Source of the DNA: an uncultured Anaerolineales bacterium
GTDB taxonomy: Bacteria > Chloroflexota > Anaerolineae > Anaerolineales > Villigracilaceae
Direction: 5' to 3'
Assembly (NCBI GenBank): GCA_903873975.1
Contig: CAIQQN010000228.1
Coordinates: 1-49,270, forward strand
DNA: 49,270 nucleotides
Part shown: piece after piece, positions 39,604-47,650 of the stretch
Numbering within the stretch: the stretch's first letter is position 1
Layout of the letters: every line of letters starts with the position of its first letter
Program-made: the position numbers and the translations under genes
The notes under the pieces: generated by a model
Database searches by the model: none
Told to the model about the DNA's origin: nothing
Seen by the model: only the letters and a program-made list of their open reading frames with translations

Positions 39604-39804
39604 ATGGCTGACAATAATATGTTGAATAAAGAAGAACAGCAACCGATTTCAAATTTGTACACGGAGATTAGTAAAGGCCTGGTAAAACAAATTCGGCTAT
39701 TGGAAAGAATTAACATATCTTTGATTATTTTAATAATCATGGCTATTCTAGGAATGGTGGGGTATGTGTTGCTGCACCTACCTTTTGTAAAAGGTTGCAT
39801 ATAA
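39604..39804 (+). CDS. Small single-pass membrane protein
   Basis: A 66-residue protein: a polar N-terminus (MADNNMLNKEEQQPISNLYT), a charged linker helix, and one transmembrane helix (about residues 37-58, NISLIILIIMAILGMVGYVLL). GAAAGGATAAACA precedes the ATG; a near-identical AGGATAAACAATG occurs 42 bases earlier (39552-39564) with an ORF that stops at once, perhaps a decayed copy of the same start. It lies between the two 45-bp direct repeats. No family recognised; low GC compared with the neighbours suggests transfer. Confidence 0.6.
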   Translation: MADNNMLNKEEQQPISNLYTEISKGLVKQIRLLERINISLIILIIMAILGMVGYVLLHLPFVKGCI

Positions 39805-39827
39805 ATGCGGTCCGAGCTGGCAAAATA

Positions 39828-39947
39828 GTGACAACATATTTACGTTCTGTACAAAAAGCCGGGTACTTCTCAATCCCCATTATTTTGGCTAAGAAAGCCG
39901 ACCTTGAAATTGATTGGATACCAGCTCCCTATTCCACCCCACCCTAA
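39828..39947 (+). pseudogene. Coding-like fragment around the second 45-bp repeat
   Basis: Thirty-nine codons from GTG: VTTYLRSVQKAGYFSIPIIL then AKKADLEIDWIPAPYSTPP and a stop. The 5' part equals the first repeat at 39481-39525 with mostly silent differences, the mark of a sequence that once evolved as protein. No ribosome site and no known domain, so it is probably a gene remnant. Confidence 0.4.
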
Positions 39948-40255
39948 CCCGGCGGGGTTTATTATCTTGACATTCCCGTCAATTGCTAAAGTCTATGAAC
40001 AAACTGTGCAAAATAGTGCGATAATAAATTAAGGAAAAATAATTCCTGCCGAACCAGATTAGTTAATAAAAGGTAGAAATTTCAGGGACCTATAGAAGCG
40101 TTCTCAGTTGCTCATGGCTACATTCCTAGGCAATTTGTCAAATAATATGCTACCATGAACTGGAATCCCGCTATCCCGGCGGTAGGTAATCTTAATGGGA
40201 GTGCCACCCCAAGCACATATATTGACGATTGTATAAGCACACCAGGAGGAAAAAC
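39948..40255. other. AT-rich intergenic region, no gene seen
   Basis: Contains TTGAC-attccc-GTCAA (39966-39981), and an 11-base GCAAAATAGTG shared with 39820-39830. No convincing promoter for the gene at 40256 was found. Confidence 0.45.
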
Positions 40256-42535
40256 ATGTCCGCAAATAAACCACGCTCTACCTCTTCTCCCCGGGTTCCT
40301 TTGGGGGGTGACTATTGGGAAGCTGACCCCGGCACAGCTTTATGGGGATTTGCCGACTTGCATGCCCATTTGATGGCCCATCTGGCCTTTGGCGGTAATG
40401 CGTTCTGGGGTAAGCCCTATGATCCTGAGCACCCTGGTCCAGAGGGCATGGAGTTTGCCCTCAGTTCCTGCGAGCCGATCCATGGGGGCTTGATCAACGT
40501 CAATCCGGAATTTGGCCACCCGGCCGGAGGAGGCTGGCCGGAGTTCATTATCTGGCCAAGATTTACCACCCTCGTCCACCAGCAAGTTTATATCGACTGG
40601 CTGTATCGCGCTTACCAAGGCGGATTACGCCTGGTGACCTGTTTGGCGGTAAATAATGAGCTGCTGGCAATCAAGACCAGCCCGATTCTGCCTCACGATG
40701 ACAAGAGCTCTATTAAGGTGCAAATTGCGGCCATGAAAGAGATGGCTGCCTTCATCGAGGTACAAAGCGGTGGCCCAGGTAAGGGCTGGCTGCAAATCGC
40801 CTATTCACCGGAAGAGGCTCACAAAATAATTGCCCAAAACCACCTGGCGGTCATCCTGGGCGTCGAGGTGGACTCGTTGGGCAACTGGCACAGTTTCGAC
40901 GATTTGGATAAACTGAGCCATGGTAATCTCGCCCAGGCCCACCATTTGATCTCCCAGGAACTGGATTGGTTGTATGGGCTGGGGGTGCGCCAGGTGACGC
41001 CCATCCATCTGACCAACAATGCCTTCGGCGGTACAGCAATATACATGCGATTATTGGAGATGCTGAATTTATTCGTGACCGGCGAACGCTGGTCTGTGGA
41101 GGATCGTTGGGATACAGGGGTGCGTTACCGGCTGGATAAGGACAGCGAAGACGCAGTCGAAGATCTCAAACGCACAGCGATCATTTCCGGACACCGTCTC
41201 CATGCTATGCACCGCGGCACACTCATCGACCAAATTCCCGGCATCCGCAACCTGTTTGAAGCAATCGAGGCGCCCAAGCTCAAGGGAGGCCACGCCAACA
41301 CGCTCGGCCTCAATCGATACGGAACCATCATCCTGGAGGAGTTGATGGTCCGGGGAATGATCATCGATGTCGATCACATGTCGGAAAAATCCACGGATGC
41401 TGCGCTGGCTCTGGCAGAAGCGCACCATTACCCTGTGATCTGTTCCCATACCTGGTTCCGTGACCTGCTATTCAGCGGTGAGGTTGAATTTGACCATCAA
41501 GAGAAGGAAGCTTATGGTACGAGCGATGTCCACAAGGTAGCCCATGAAGCCGGAAAGCGCGAAGATCAGATCAAGCGCATCAGCCGTCTGGGGGGAGTGG
41601 TTGCACCGATCATCAACCAAGGGGATATCGCCGGACTGCGCCGCTGCCTGCCCGACCTGGCTGCTAAAATACCGCAGCCGTGTGCTGGATCCAGTACCTC
41701 CTGGGCTCAAGCTTTCCTCTACGCTGTGAACAAAATGGACGGCCGTGGTGTGGCGATCGGTACTGACATCAACGGGGCGGCTGCATTGCCCGGGCCACGG
41801 TTCGGCTCCTTCGCGGCTTTCGGCACCCATCGCGATGCCCACCGCGAAATGGACCGCCGCGCTGAAATTGACCGACAGATCAATGGGGTAGCCTACAACA
41901 CACCGCTGCGCGATCATCGCTGGTACCGGTTCGACCCGAGCGGGACCAGTGGTTATGATGAGGAAGAGGGTAGAATCTGGCAGGCCATTGCCCAATATAA
42001 GGCCGGTTTCAACCCGACGGTTCAACCGCATCTCCCCAGCGATTTCCCAGAGCCCAACCTGCACCAGTTTTTGGAGGCGATCGAGGCGCACCAGGATCAG
42101 CCCTGGGTTGACCGCATGACCGAGGGGTTGTGGGCTGCCGACGAGGATAAATCAGCAGATGATGATGAACTTGCTGGTTGGCCGAAAGAAAAAAGGGCAG
42201 GATACTTCTCACGTAAGGGAATGATTGGGCCGGGGCAGTATCACGACGACCATACTTTGAGACTTGTAGCAAGAGTCAACGCCATTTGGGAAAAGTGGGA
42301 GCAGATGCAAGGAGATAACCGCCCGCTGGTCCGGTCCACGGCAGGAGCGCATCGGGATTTTGACATCAACCTGGATGGGATGGCTCATTATGGGATGCTG
42401 CCAGATTTTCTGCAGGACCTGCGCAACTGCGGTCTGACTGCTGATGATCTTGCCCCTCTGTTTCGTTCCGCCCACGATTACGTGCAGATGTGGGCGACCT
42501 GTGTGCAACGCGCAACCAAAATTAGTGAATATTAA
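40256..42535 (+). CDS. Oversized M19 membrane-dipeptidase-like metalloenzyme
   Basis: A 759-residue amidohydrolase-fold protein related to renal dipeptidase (M19). Metal ligands expected for the family are in order: FADLHAHLMAH (about residue 30), Glu in VILGVEVDSLGNW (about 204), DVDHMSEKSTDAA (about 380), ICSHTWF (about 402) and AIGTDINGAA (about 502), plus the family's C-terminal phrase MAHYGMLPDFLQDLRNCGLT (about 708-727) and FRSAHDYVQMW. M19 enzymes are 320-450 residues; the extra 300 lie in insertions (35-110, 290-350, 510-690). AGGAGG precedes ATG 40256, which rules out the in-frame ATG at 40229. No signal peptide. Confidence 0.8.
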   Translation: MSANKPRSTSSPRVPLGGDYWEADPGTALWGFADLHAHLMAHLAFGGNAFWGKPYDPEHPGPEGMEFALSSCEPIHGGLINVNPEFGHPAGGGWPEFIIWPRFTTLVHQQVYIDWLYRAYQGGLRLVTCLAVNNELLAIKTSPILPHDDKSSIKVQIAAMKEMAAFIEVQSGGPGKGWLQIAYSPEEAHKIIAQNHLAVILGVEVDSLGNWHSFDDLDKLSHGNLAQAHHLISQELDWLYGLGVRQVTPIHLTNNAFGGTAIYMRLLEMLNLFVTGERWSVEDRWDTGVRYRLDKDSEDAVEDLKRTAIISGHRLHAMHRGTLIDQIPGIRNLFEAIEAPKLKGGHANTLGLNRYGTIILEELMVRGMIIDVDHMSEKSTDAALALAEAHHYPVICSHTWFRDLLFSGEVEFDHQEKEAYGTSDVHKVAHEAGKREDQIKRISRLGGVVAPIINQGDIAGLRRCLPDLAAKIPQPCAGSSTSWAQAFLYAVNKMDGRGVAIGTDINGAAALPGPRFGSFAAFGTHRDAHREMDRRAEIDRQINGVAYNTPLRDHRWYRFDPSGTSGYDEEEGRIWQAIAQYKAGFNPTVQPHLPSDFPEPNLHQFLEAIEAHQDQPWVDRMTEGLWAADEDKSADDDELAGWPKEKRAGYFSRKGMIGPGQYHDDHTLRLVARVNAIWEKWEQMQGDNRPLVRSTAGAHRDFDINLDGMAHYGMLPDFLQDLRNCGLTADDLAPLFRSAHDYVQMWATCVQRATKISEY

Positions 42536-42820
42536 ACGCAAATTTCCTGCCGCGAATCCTTGAGCTCCGCCGCACCCGAGAGCAGTGATTTGCCAGAAAT
42601 GATACGATATGGAAAGGATGAATAGAGACAATAAATCAAGTTGAGCATGCTGAAACCAGCGATTCCGCCGAGAAAGAGGTATCCAAGATTAGTGGCTTGG
42701 CTGCTAGAATTACCGCAATCACCATAAGAAGATGGCTTGGATCAGAATTCATGTTCGATTTTCTTCCGCAAAAGACCATGACATTCACGGATCATCCAGT
42801 CAATGATGGTAGGAGGAAAT
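42536..42820. other. Intergenic region, nothing convincing
   Basis: 285 bases. An open frame runs through the right two thirds into the next gene but has no start codon or ribosome site. Confidence 0.4.
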
Positions 42821-44179
42821 ATGGTTTCGCGAAAACATTATCGCGGCATCGCTTTTTTTAGCATTATTCTGGCGGTTGGGTTATTAATTGGCTGCAACCT
42901 GCCCATCGCACCGACTCCTGCCGGGGAATCGACCTCCGTTACCACGATTGAAATGCTTGTCACTGAAGCGGTGACTGATATTAATACGGCTTCACCCACT
43001 CAAGAATCACCAAAACAGGCTACCCAAACAACCACCGAAACAGTGCCGCCGACGCCTACCCTCCAGAACATTACATTTTCTGTGGGACCTGACCAGGCGC
43101 TTGTGTACCCTCCAGGTCTGGGTGTAGTTCCTGATGAGCACATAACCATCATACCGTCGGTACCCGGCTCTGATCCGTACCTCGTCTTTGTTGCAGACAT
43201 GCGCAATGGGAAAGGACAGAGTGGTCCGGTGGTGCTGGAAACAAAGGACCTGAAAACTTTCACATTTGCTGTGGGATATTCATCACCGGTGATGACGGCT
43301 CCCTATTCCCTCACCACCTGCAAGTCCTCCTTTGACCCCGAGTTTGACCTGAATTATGCATCTCCGGGATCCGTTATGCAGGATCCGACGCGGCCGGCTG
43401 GAAACCTGATCATGATTTACGAGGCCGAAAACCATTGCCCTGGAGGAGTCACGCAACATTATTTCTACGCCACGGTCGGATTTGCCCGATCACCGGATAA
43501 TGGGAAGACCTGGCCTCAGCCAGTGGACAGCGAATTGGGTGGACCAGAACGGTATCCCGTTCTCAAAGGATCTACGTCTGAACCGACTGTAGCTGAGACC
43601 AATCCCGTACATATGGGTGATGCGCTTCCGAGCGCTTTTGTGGATAAAAAATACCTCTACGTCACATACCTCTTCGCAGGTCCGCGAGGGGATGGTTTAA
43701 TTCGGGTTGCGCGTGCCAGACTCGGCGTCAGCGGCAAGCTCAATTTCTTAAAATGGTATAACGGTGCCTTCAGTGAGCCTGGGATTGGGGGATTGGACAG
43801 CGGAGTGTTACCCTCGGCTGGATGCCTCCAGCAGAACATGGCCCAGATCAGTTATAACGACACGTTTGGCTTGTACATGATGACCTTCGTATGTAAATTA
43901 CAAGGTGATCAGGCGGCCTGGTCCTTTTCTACCGCAACCAGCCTCGATCGTCAGGACTGGACGGTTCCACAGATCATCGAGAATTCCCAGTTTCCGTTGA
44001 CCAGTCCTTGTAGTGATGATGGGACCGGAAGTTCGTTTGATGGATGGTATCCCTCGTTCATGTCACCCGGTTCTGCCGCGGGTCATATCTCCCAAACAGG
44101 TTTCGTTTTTTTTATGAACGGATGTAATACATGGAAACGAACCTTCATGTCAAGGGCTTTTACAATTACTGGGCCTTGA
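42821..44179 (+). CDS. Sialidase-like (Asp-box) lipoprotein
   Basis: A 452-residue lipoprotein: signal peptide, lipobox LLIGC (about residues 20-24), a 70-residue Thr/Ser/Pro linker, then a beta-rich domain. ARSPDNGKTWPQP matches the Asp-box S-x-D-x-G-x-x-W of sialidases and other six-bladed propellers; related repeats appear weaker at TSLDRQDWTVPQ. No catalytic Arg triad can be assigned, so enzymatic activity is not claimed; it may only bind carbohydrate. ATG 42821 is chosen because AGGAGG lies just upstream. A nitroreductase gene follows after 40 bases and may be co-transcribed. Confidence 0.7.
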   Translation: MVSRKHYRGIAFFSIILAVGLLIGCNLPIAPTPAGESTSVTTIEMLVTEAVTDINTASPTQESPKQATQTTTETVPPTPTLQNITFSVGPDQALVYPPGLGVVPDEHITIIPSVPGSDPYLVFVADMRNGKGQSGPVVLETKDLKTFTFAVGYSSPVMTAPYSLTTCKSSFDPEFDLNYASPGSVMQDPTRPAGNLIMIYEAENHCPGGVTQHYFYATVGFARSPDNGKTWPQPVDSELGGPERYPVLKGSTSEPTVAETNPVHMGDALPSAFVDKKYLYVTYLFAGPRGDGLIRVARARLGVSGKLNFLKWYNGAFSEPGIGGLDSGVLPSAGCLQQNMAQISYNDTFGLYMMTFVCKLQGDQAAWSFSTATSLDRQDWTVPQIIENSQFPLTSPCSDDGTGSSFDGWYPSFMSPGSAAGHISQTGFVFFMNGCNTWKRTFMSRAFTITGP

Positions 44180-44219
44180 TCGCATTTGCCCTGAAAAATA
44201 ATCCACTGAAGGAGAAAAA

Positions 44220-44780
44220 ATGGAAACACTAGAAGTCATTCGCAAGAGGTGTAGTCTAAAGACCCATTTATCTGGACGAAAAATAGAACCGGAGAAGATC
44301 AATACTATTCTGGAAGCCGCTCGTCTAGCTGCCTCAGCACGAAATATGCAGCCGTGGCGTTTTATTATCGTCCAAGGTAAGAAAGCGGTGGAGGTTCTAG
44401 CCCACGCCTTTGCCGAATCAAACCTCATGATTAAACAGGCGCCGGCTATTATCATCATTTGTGCCAGACCAGGCGACGATGTGATGCACGATGGTAAGGA
44501 ATACTATCTTTTTGATATCGGCATGGCTGTGGCAAATATGTTGTTAGCGGCGACCGACCTTGGTCTCGTGACGCATCCGATGGCAGCTTTCAATGAGGGT
44601 GAGGTAAAAAGGATATTACATATACCAGACGATGTTCGTGTTGTAATTGCTACCCCGCTGGCGTATCCGCTTGAAGCTTCCTACGATGAAGCGGCCAAGG
44701 AAAGATTGAGCCAGCGTATCAGAAAAGATTTAAAGGAAATAGCCTATTTTGATAGATGGAGCGAGCTAGAGCCGGCATAA
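44220..44780 (+). CDS. Nitroreductase-family flavoprotein
   Basis: A 186-residue FMN oxidoreductase of the nitroreductase fold. EVIRKRCSLKTHLSGRKIEPEKINTILEAAR is the N-terminal block, with R-K-R-C-S-L in place of the common R-R-S-x-R; ASARNMQPWRFIIVQ binds FMN, and DIGMAVANMLLAATDLGLVTHPM is the dimer/FMN helix. Closest to the short family members that follow unrelated genes. GAAGGAGAAAAA precedes the ATG. Likely co-transcribed with the lipoprotein at 42821. Substrate unknown. Confidence 0.9.
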   Translation: METLEVIRKRCSLKTHLSGRKIEPEKINTILEAARLAASARNMQPWRFIIVQGKKAVEVLAHAFAESNLMIKQAPAIIIICARPGDDVMHDGKEYYLFDIGMAVANMLLAATDLGLVTHPMAAFNEGEVKRILHIPDDVRVVIATPLAYPLEASYDEAAKERLSQRIRKDLKEIAYFDRWSELEPA

Positions 44781-44887
44781 ACCAACCATAGGTCCATCAG
44801 TCATTCTGCACCGAGCGTTACCAAACTGCAATCGTGGGAGTAACCCAACCCGATCCTGCAGCCGATCACCCACAGCTTGAGCCGATA

Positions 44888-44919
44888 TTCGGTCAGGTGC
44901 TTCGACCTGCCCTGACGAA
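44888..44919. repeat. Imperfect inverted repeat upstream of comM
   Basis: TTCGGTCAGG and CCTGACGAA pair with one bulged G around a loop that contains the phrase GCTTCGACC. It resembles dispersed CTTCGACCTGCCCTGACGA-type repeats. Possible end of the nitroreductase transcript. Confidence 0.35.
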
Positions 44920-44984
44920 ACGCGGATAGTGACTCCGCTGCTCGCAAAAAACACAGTTCACCAGATTTGGCGGATTTTCATCTG

Positions 44985-45013
44985 TTGACTTTACCCCAAT
45001 TTTTATCTATACT
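44985..45013 (+). promoter_or_regulatory. comM promoter, leaderless
   Basis: TTGACT (44985-44990), a 17-base spacer, TATACT (45008-45013), then six bases to ATG 45020. The predicted start is the A of the ATG. No ribosome site is present. Confidence 0.7.
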
Positions 45014-45019
45014 ACACCC

Positions 45020-46549
45020 ATGCTTGCGCGTGTCTATTCCTGTGCTGTGATCGGCCTGGATGGCGTGGTGGTCGAAGTGGAAGTGGACTATACTTCCGGC
45101 TTCCCCGGCATGACCATCGTTGGCTTGCCGGATGCCGCCATCCAGGAGAGCCGTGAACGGGTTCAGGCCGCGGTTCGAAACGCCGGGGTATCCTTCCCGC
45201 GCAAGCGGCTGGTGGTCAACCTGGCTCCGGCCTCGGTCCGCAAGGAAGGCCCCGCCTATGACCTGCCCATCGCCGTGGGTGTGCTGATCTATACCGGCAT
45301 GTTGCCTCCCGAAGTTGCCGAAGGGATAATGGTGGTGGGTGAACTCTCGCTGGATGGAACTGTCCGCCACGCCCGCGGGGTGCTTCCGATGGCTGCCACT
45401 GCCCGCCAGGCCGGATTCAAGCGGATCGTGGTTCCGGAAGCGGATGCCGCCGAAGCCGCTCTCATCCCCGACTTGGAGGTAATCCCCGTTTCTTCACTGG
45501 CAGTTCTCTACAACCACCTGGCGGGGCGAAAGCTTGTTCCGGCCTACACCCGCCTCGAAGTGGCAGACGCCCCGCTTTTTCCTCCGACCGATTTCGGCGA
45601 AGTCAAGGGCCAGGAACATGTCAAGCGCGCCCTCGAAGTGGCCGCCGCCGGAGGACATAACGTATTGATGATAGGCCCGCCCGGAGCAGGCAAGACCTTG
45701 CTGGCTCGCGCTCTGCCAGGTATCCTGCCAAAAATGTCCATTGACGAGGCGCTGGATGTGACCCGCATTTATTCCGTGGCTGATCAACTCCCGCCCGAAA
45801 CACCGTTGCTGCGCAACCGTCCATTCCGCGCCCCTCACCACACCATCAGCCACGCCGGTCTGGTGGGCGGTGGCAATTGGCCGCATCCGGGGGAAATCTC
45901 ACTCGCTCATCACGGCGTTCTCTTCCTGGACGAACTGCCCGAATTCGGCATGCGCGTACTGGAAGTCCTGCGCCAACCGCTGGAGGATAAAGTCGTGACT
46001 ATCAGCCGGGCGCAAGGCTCGCTGACCTTCCCTGCCAGTTTCCAATTGGTCGGCGCGATGAATCCATGCCCGTGCGGTTATTACGGCGACCCGGTCAAGC
46101 CCTGCACCTGTTCGAACATGATCGTAACCAAATACCAGAAACGTATTTCGGGTCCGCTACTGGACCGGATCGATATCCACGTGGAGGTGCCACGCGTCGA
46201 GTACGAAAAACTGTCGGAAAAGCGGCTGGGAGAGTCATCTGCCTCCGTAAGGGAACGGGTCGAAGTGGCGCGCGACCGTCAACGGGTCCGGTTCGATAAC
46301 GGGATTGGGACCCATGTTATGTGCAATGCCGACATGCGTCCCGCCGACGTGCGCAAGTTCTGCGTTCTCGACGAAACCGGCCAGGCCCTGATGAAGACGG
46401 CCATGAACCAGTTGCAGTTGTCGGCCCGCGCCTATCACCGGGTCCTGAAACTGGCTCGCACAATTGCCGACCTGGCCGGGAGTGAAAGTATTCAAACACC
46501 TCACCTGGCCGAAGCCCTGCAGTACCGGCCCAGGCTAATGGCGATATAG
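45020..46549 (+). CDS. comM: YifB/ComM family Mg-chelatase-like AAA ATPase
   Basis: A 509-residue AAA+ ATPase; ComM acts as a branch-migration helicase that helps integrate taken-up DNA during natural transformation. N-terminal ChlI-like domain (1-125; GFPGMTIVGLPDAAIQESRERV), Walker A MIGPPGAGKTLLARALPG (about residues 217-234), Walker B GVLFLDELPEF (about 300), sensor QLVGAMNPCPCGYYGDP followed by the Cys cluster CTCS, and the C-terminal Mg_chelatase_C domain (ADLAGSESIQTPHLAEALQYR). Full length for the family. A strong promoter makes it leaderless. A decayed fragment of a comM gene lies at 39388. Confidence 0.96.
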   Translation: MLARVYSCAVIGLDGVVVEVEVDYTSGFPGMTIVGLPDAAIQESRERVQAAVRNAGVSFPRKRLVVNLAPASVRKEGPAYDLPIAVGVLIYTGMLPPEVAEGIMVVGELSLDGTVRHARGVLPMAATARQAGFKRIVVPEADAAEAALIPDLEVIPVSSLAVLYNHLAGRKLVPAYTRLEVADAPLFPPTDFGEVKGQEHVKRALEVAAAGGHNVLMIGPPGAGKTLLARALPGILPKMSIDEALDVTRIYSVADQLPPETPLLRNRPFRAPHHTISHAGLVGGGNWPHPGEISLAHHGVLFLDELPEFGMRVLEVLRQPLEDKVVTISRAQGSLTFPASFQLVGAMNPCPCGYYGDPVKPCTCSNMIVTKYQKRISGPLLDRIDIHVEVPRVEYEKLSEKRLGESSASVRERVEVARDRQRVRFDNGIGTHVMCNADMRPADVRKFCVLDETGQALMKTAMNQLQLSARAYHRVLKLARTIADLAGSESIQTPHLAEALQYRPRLMAI

Positions 46550-46683
46550 ATGAAAAAATCTTCCGAGCTGTGGAACTCACCGAATAATCTGTGATAAAGA
46601 GTGTAGTACGTAGTATTTCCCTTTTAGCCGCTTAGTCTCAGGTTCCCTGTCGAGGTGGTTTTCAAGGCCGCTCGTGAGCACCC

Positions 46684-46710
46684 AGAAATCCGCTTTGAAG
46701 GCGGATTTCT
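46684..46710 (+). terminator. Terminator downstream of comM
   Basis: AGAAATCCGC (46684-46693), loop TTTGAAG, GCGGATTTCT (46701-46710), 10 perfect pairs, then TGTTTAT. It lies 135 bases after the comM stop. Confidence 0.65.
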
Positions 46711-46762
46711 TGTTTATATGGGACAAGATTTGAGAATTCCAAGGAATCATGACATTCGTCAC

Positions 46763-46791
46763 TTGAAACCGCTCATCAATCGCGCAACAAT
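46763..46791 (+). promoter_or_regulatory. Candidate promoter of the deoR-type gene
   Basis: TTGAAA (46763-46768), a 17-base spacer, and AACAAT (46786-46791, 4/6). Start near 46798, inside the repeat array that follows. Confidence 0.4.
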
Positions 46792-46820
46792 ATGACTGTT
46801 TATGATTGTTAATGATTTAT
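46791..46820. promoter_or_regulatory. Three 10-bp direct repeats, probable DeoR-type operator
   Basis: TATGACTGTT, TATGATTGTT and AATGATTTAT follow each other without gaps, one per helical turn. DeoR-family regulators typically bind such short direct repeats. They cover the predicted transcription start, 15 bases before ATG 46835, so binding would block expression. Confidence 0.6.
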
Positions 46821-46834
46821 TGTGAGCGATTACT

Positions 46835-47608
46835 ATGAACAATGCCATTTCCAGCCTCGAACGTCAAAACCAGATTCTTCAATTAATTCACCGAAGCCAG
46901 CGTATCAGTGTTACTGAGGTCTGTGAAAATTTCTCGGTCAGCGAAGCTACCGCCCGGCGTGATCTGGAAAACCTGGCCAGTGAGGGCAAAATCCAGCGCG
47001 TCCACGGTGGTGCCATTGCCCTGACCGATACACCGCCGGAATCCCCCATCCTCCAGCGGCAAAACGAACAATCGGACGAAAAGATTCGCATTGGCCAGGC
47101 TGCTGCTGCCCTTGTTCGAGACGGTGAGACGGTCTTCCTCGGCTCAGGAACCACTGTGCTCGAGGTGGCACGCGCCTTGCGGTCGCGTCCCACCTTGACA
47201 GTTATCACCAACTCGTTGCCGGTGGTCAACGTTTTCTCCGGATTGAAGAATATCAACGTTATCTGCCTGGGCGGGATGTTGCGCGATAGCGAGCTTTCAT
47301 TTATTGGTCACATAACCGAACAGGCTCTGGCCGAAGTACGTGCTGACAAAGTGTTCATCGGGACGCGCTCCATCAGCCTGGAACATGGCCTGACCCACGA
47401 GTACCTGCCCGAAACAATGACCGATCGTGCCATCCTGAAAGCTGGGCAGGAAATTATTGTGGTCGCCGACCACACCAAGTTCGGTCGGGCCGCCACAGTT
47501 TTGCTGGCGCCGCTGGAGGGCATCCATACCATTATTACGGATAAACAAACGCCTCAAGATTTCCTTGACATCGTCCAGCAGCGCGGCCTCCATGTCGTGC
47601 TCTCTTAA
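46835..47608 (+). CDS. DeoR-family transcriptional regulator
   Basis: A 257-residue repressor of sugar metabolism. The N-terminal HTH: ERQNQILQLIHRSQRISVTEVCENFSVSEATARRDL (about 9-44) and GKIQRVHGGAIAL, the family signature. The C-terminal DeoRC domain, an isomerase-like fold that binds phospho-sugars: FLGSGTTVLEVARAL, ITNSLPVVN, LGGMLRDSELSFIG and VADHTKFGR. The following genes encode an amidohydrolase and a SIS-domain protein, so a phosphorylated amino sugar is a reasonable effector. Three operator-like repeats immediately upstream point to self-repression. Confidence 0.94.
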   Translation: MNNAISSLERQNQILQLIHRSQRISVTEVCENFSVSEATARRDLENLASEGKIQRVHGGAIALTDTPPESPILQRQNEQSDEKIRIGQAAAALVRDGETVFLGSGTTVLEVARALRSRPTLTVITNSLPVVNVFSGLKNINVICLGGMLRDSELSFIGHITEQALAEVRADKVFIGTRSISLEHGLTHEYLPETMTDRAILKAGQEIIVVADHTKFGRAATVLLAPLEGIHTIITDKQTPQDFLDIVQQRGLHVVLS

Positions 47609-47650
47609 TTCCTTTGTGAATCTTTGTGCCCTTTGTGTTTAGGAAGCCCT

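Larger units (their letters stand above)
46550..46834. other. Intergenic region with comM terminator and DeoR operator
   Basis: Holds the terminator at 46684-46710, a candidate promoter at 46763-46791 and the three 10-bp repeats at 46791-46820. No gene was found. Confidence 0.5.

Noticed and set aside
39946-39959. AACCC-ggc-GGGGTT as a terminator
   Set aside because: Five-pair stem with a three-base loop and only TTATTA after it; too weak to call.
42625-42861. Open frame of about 78 codons between the M19-like and sialidase-like genes
   Set aside because: No start codon or ribosome site in its first half, and it overlaps the well-supported start at 42821 in another frame.
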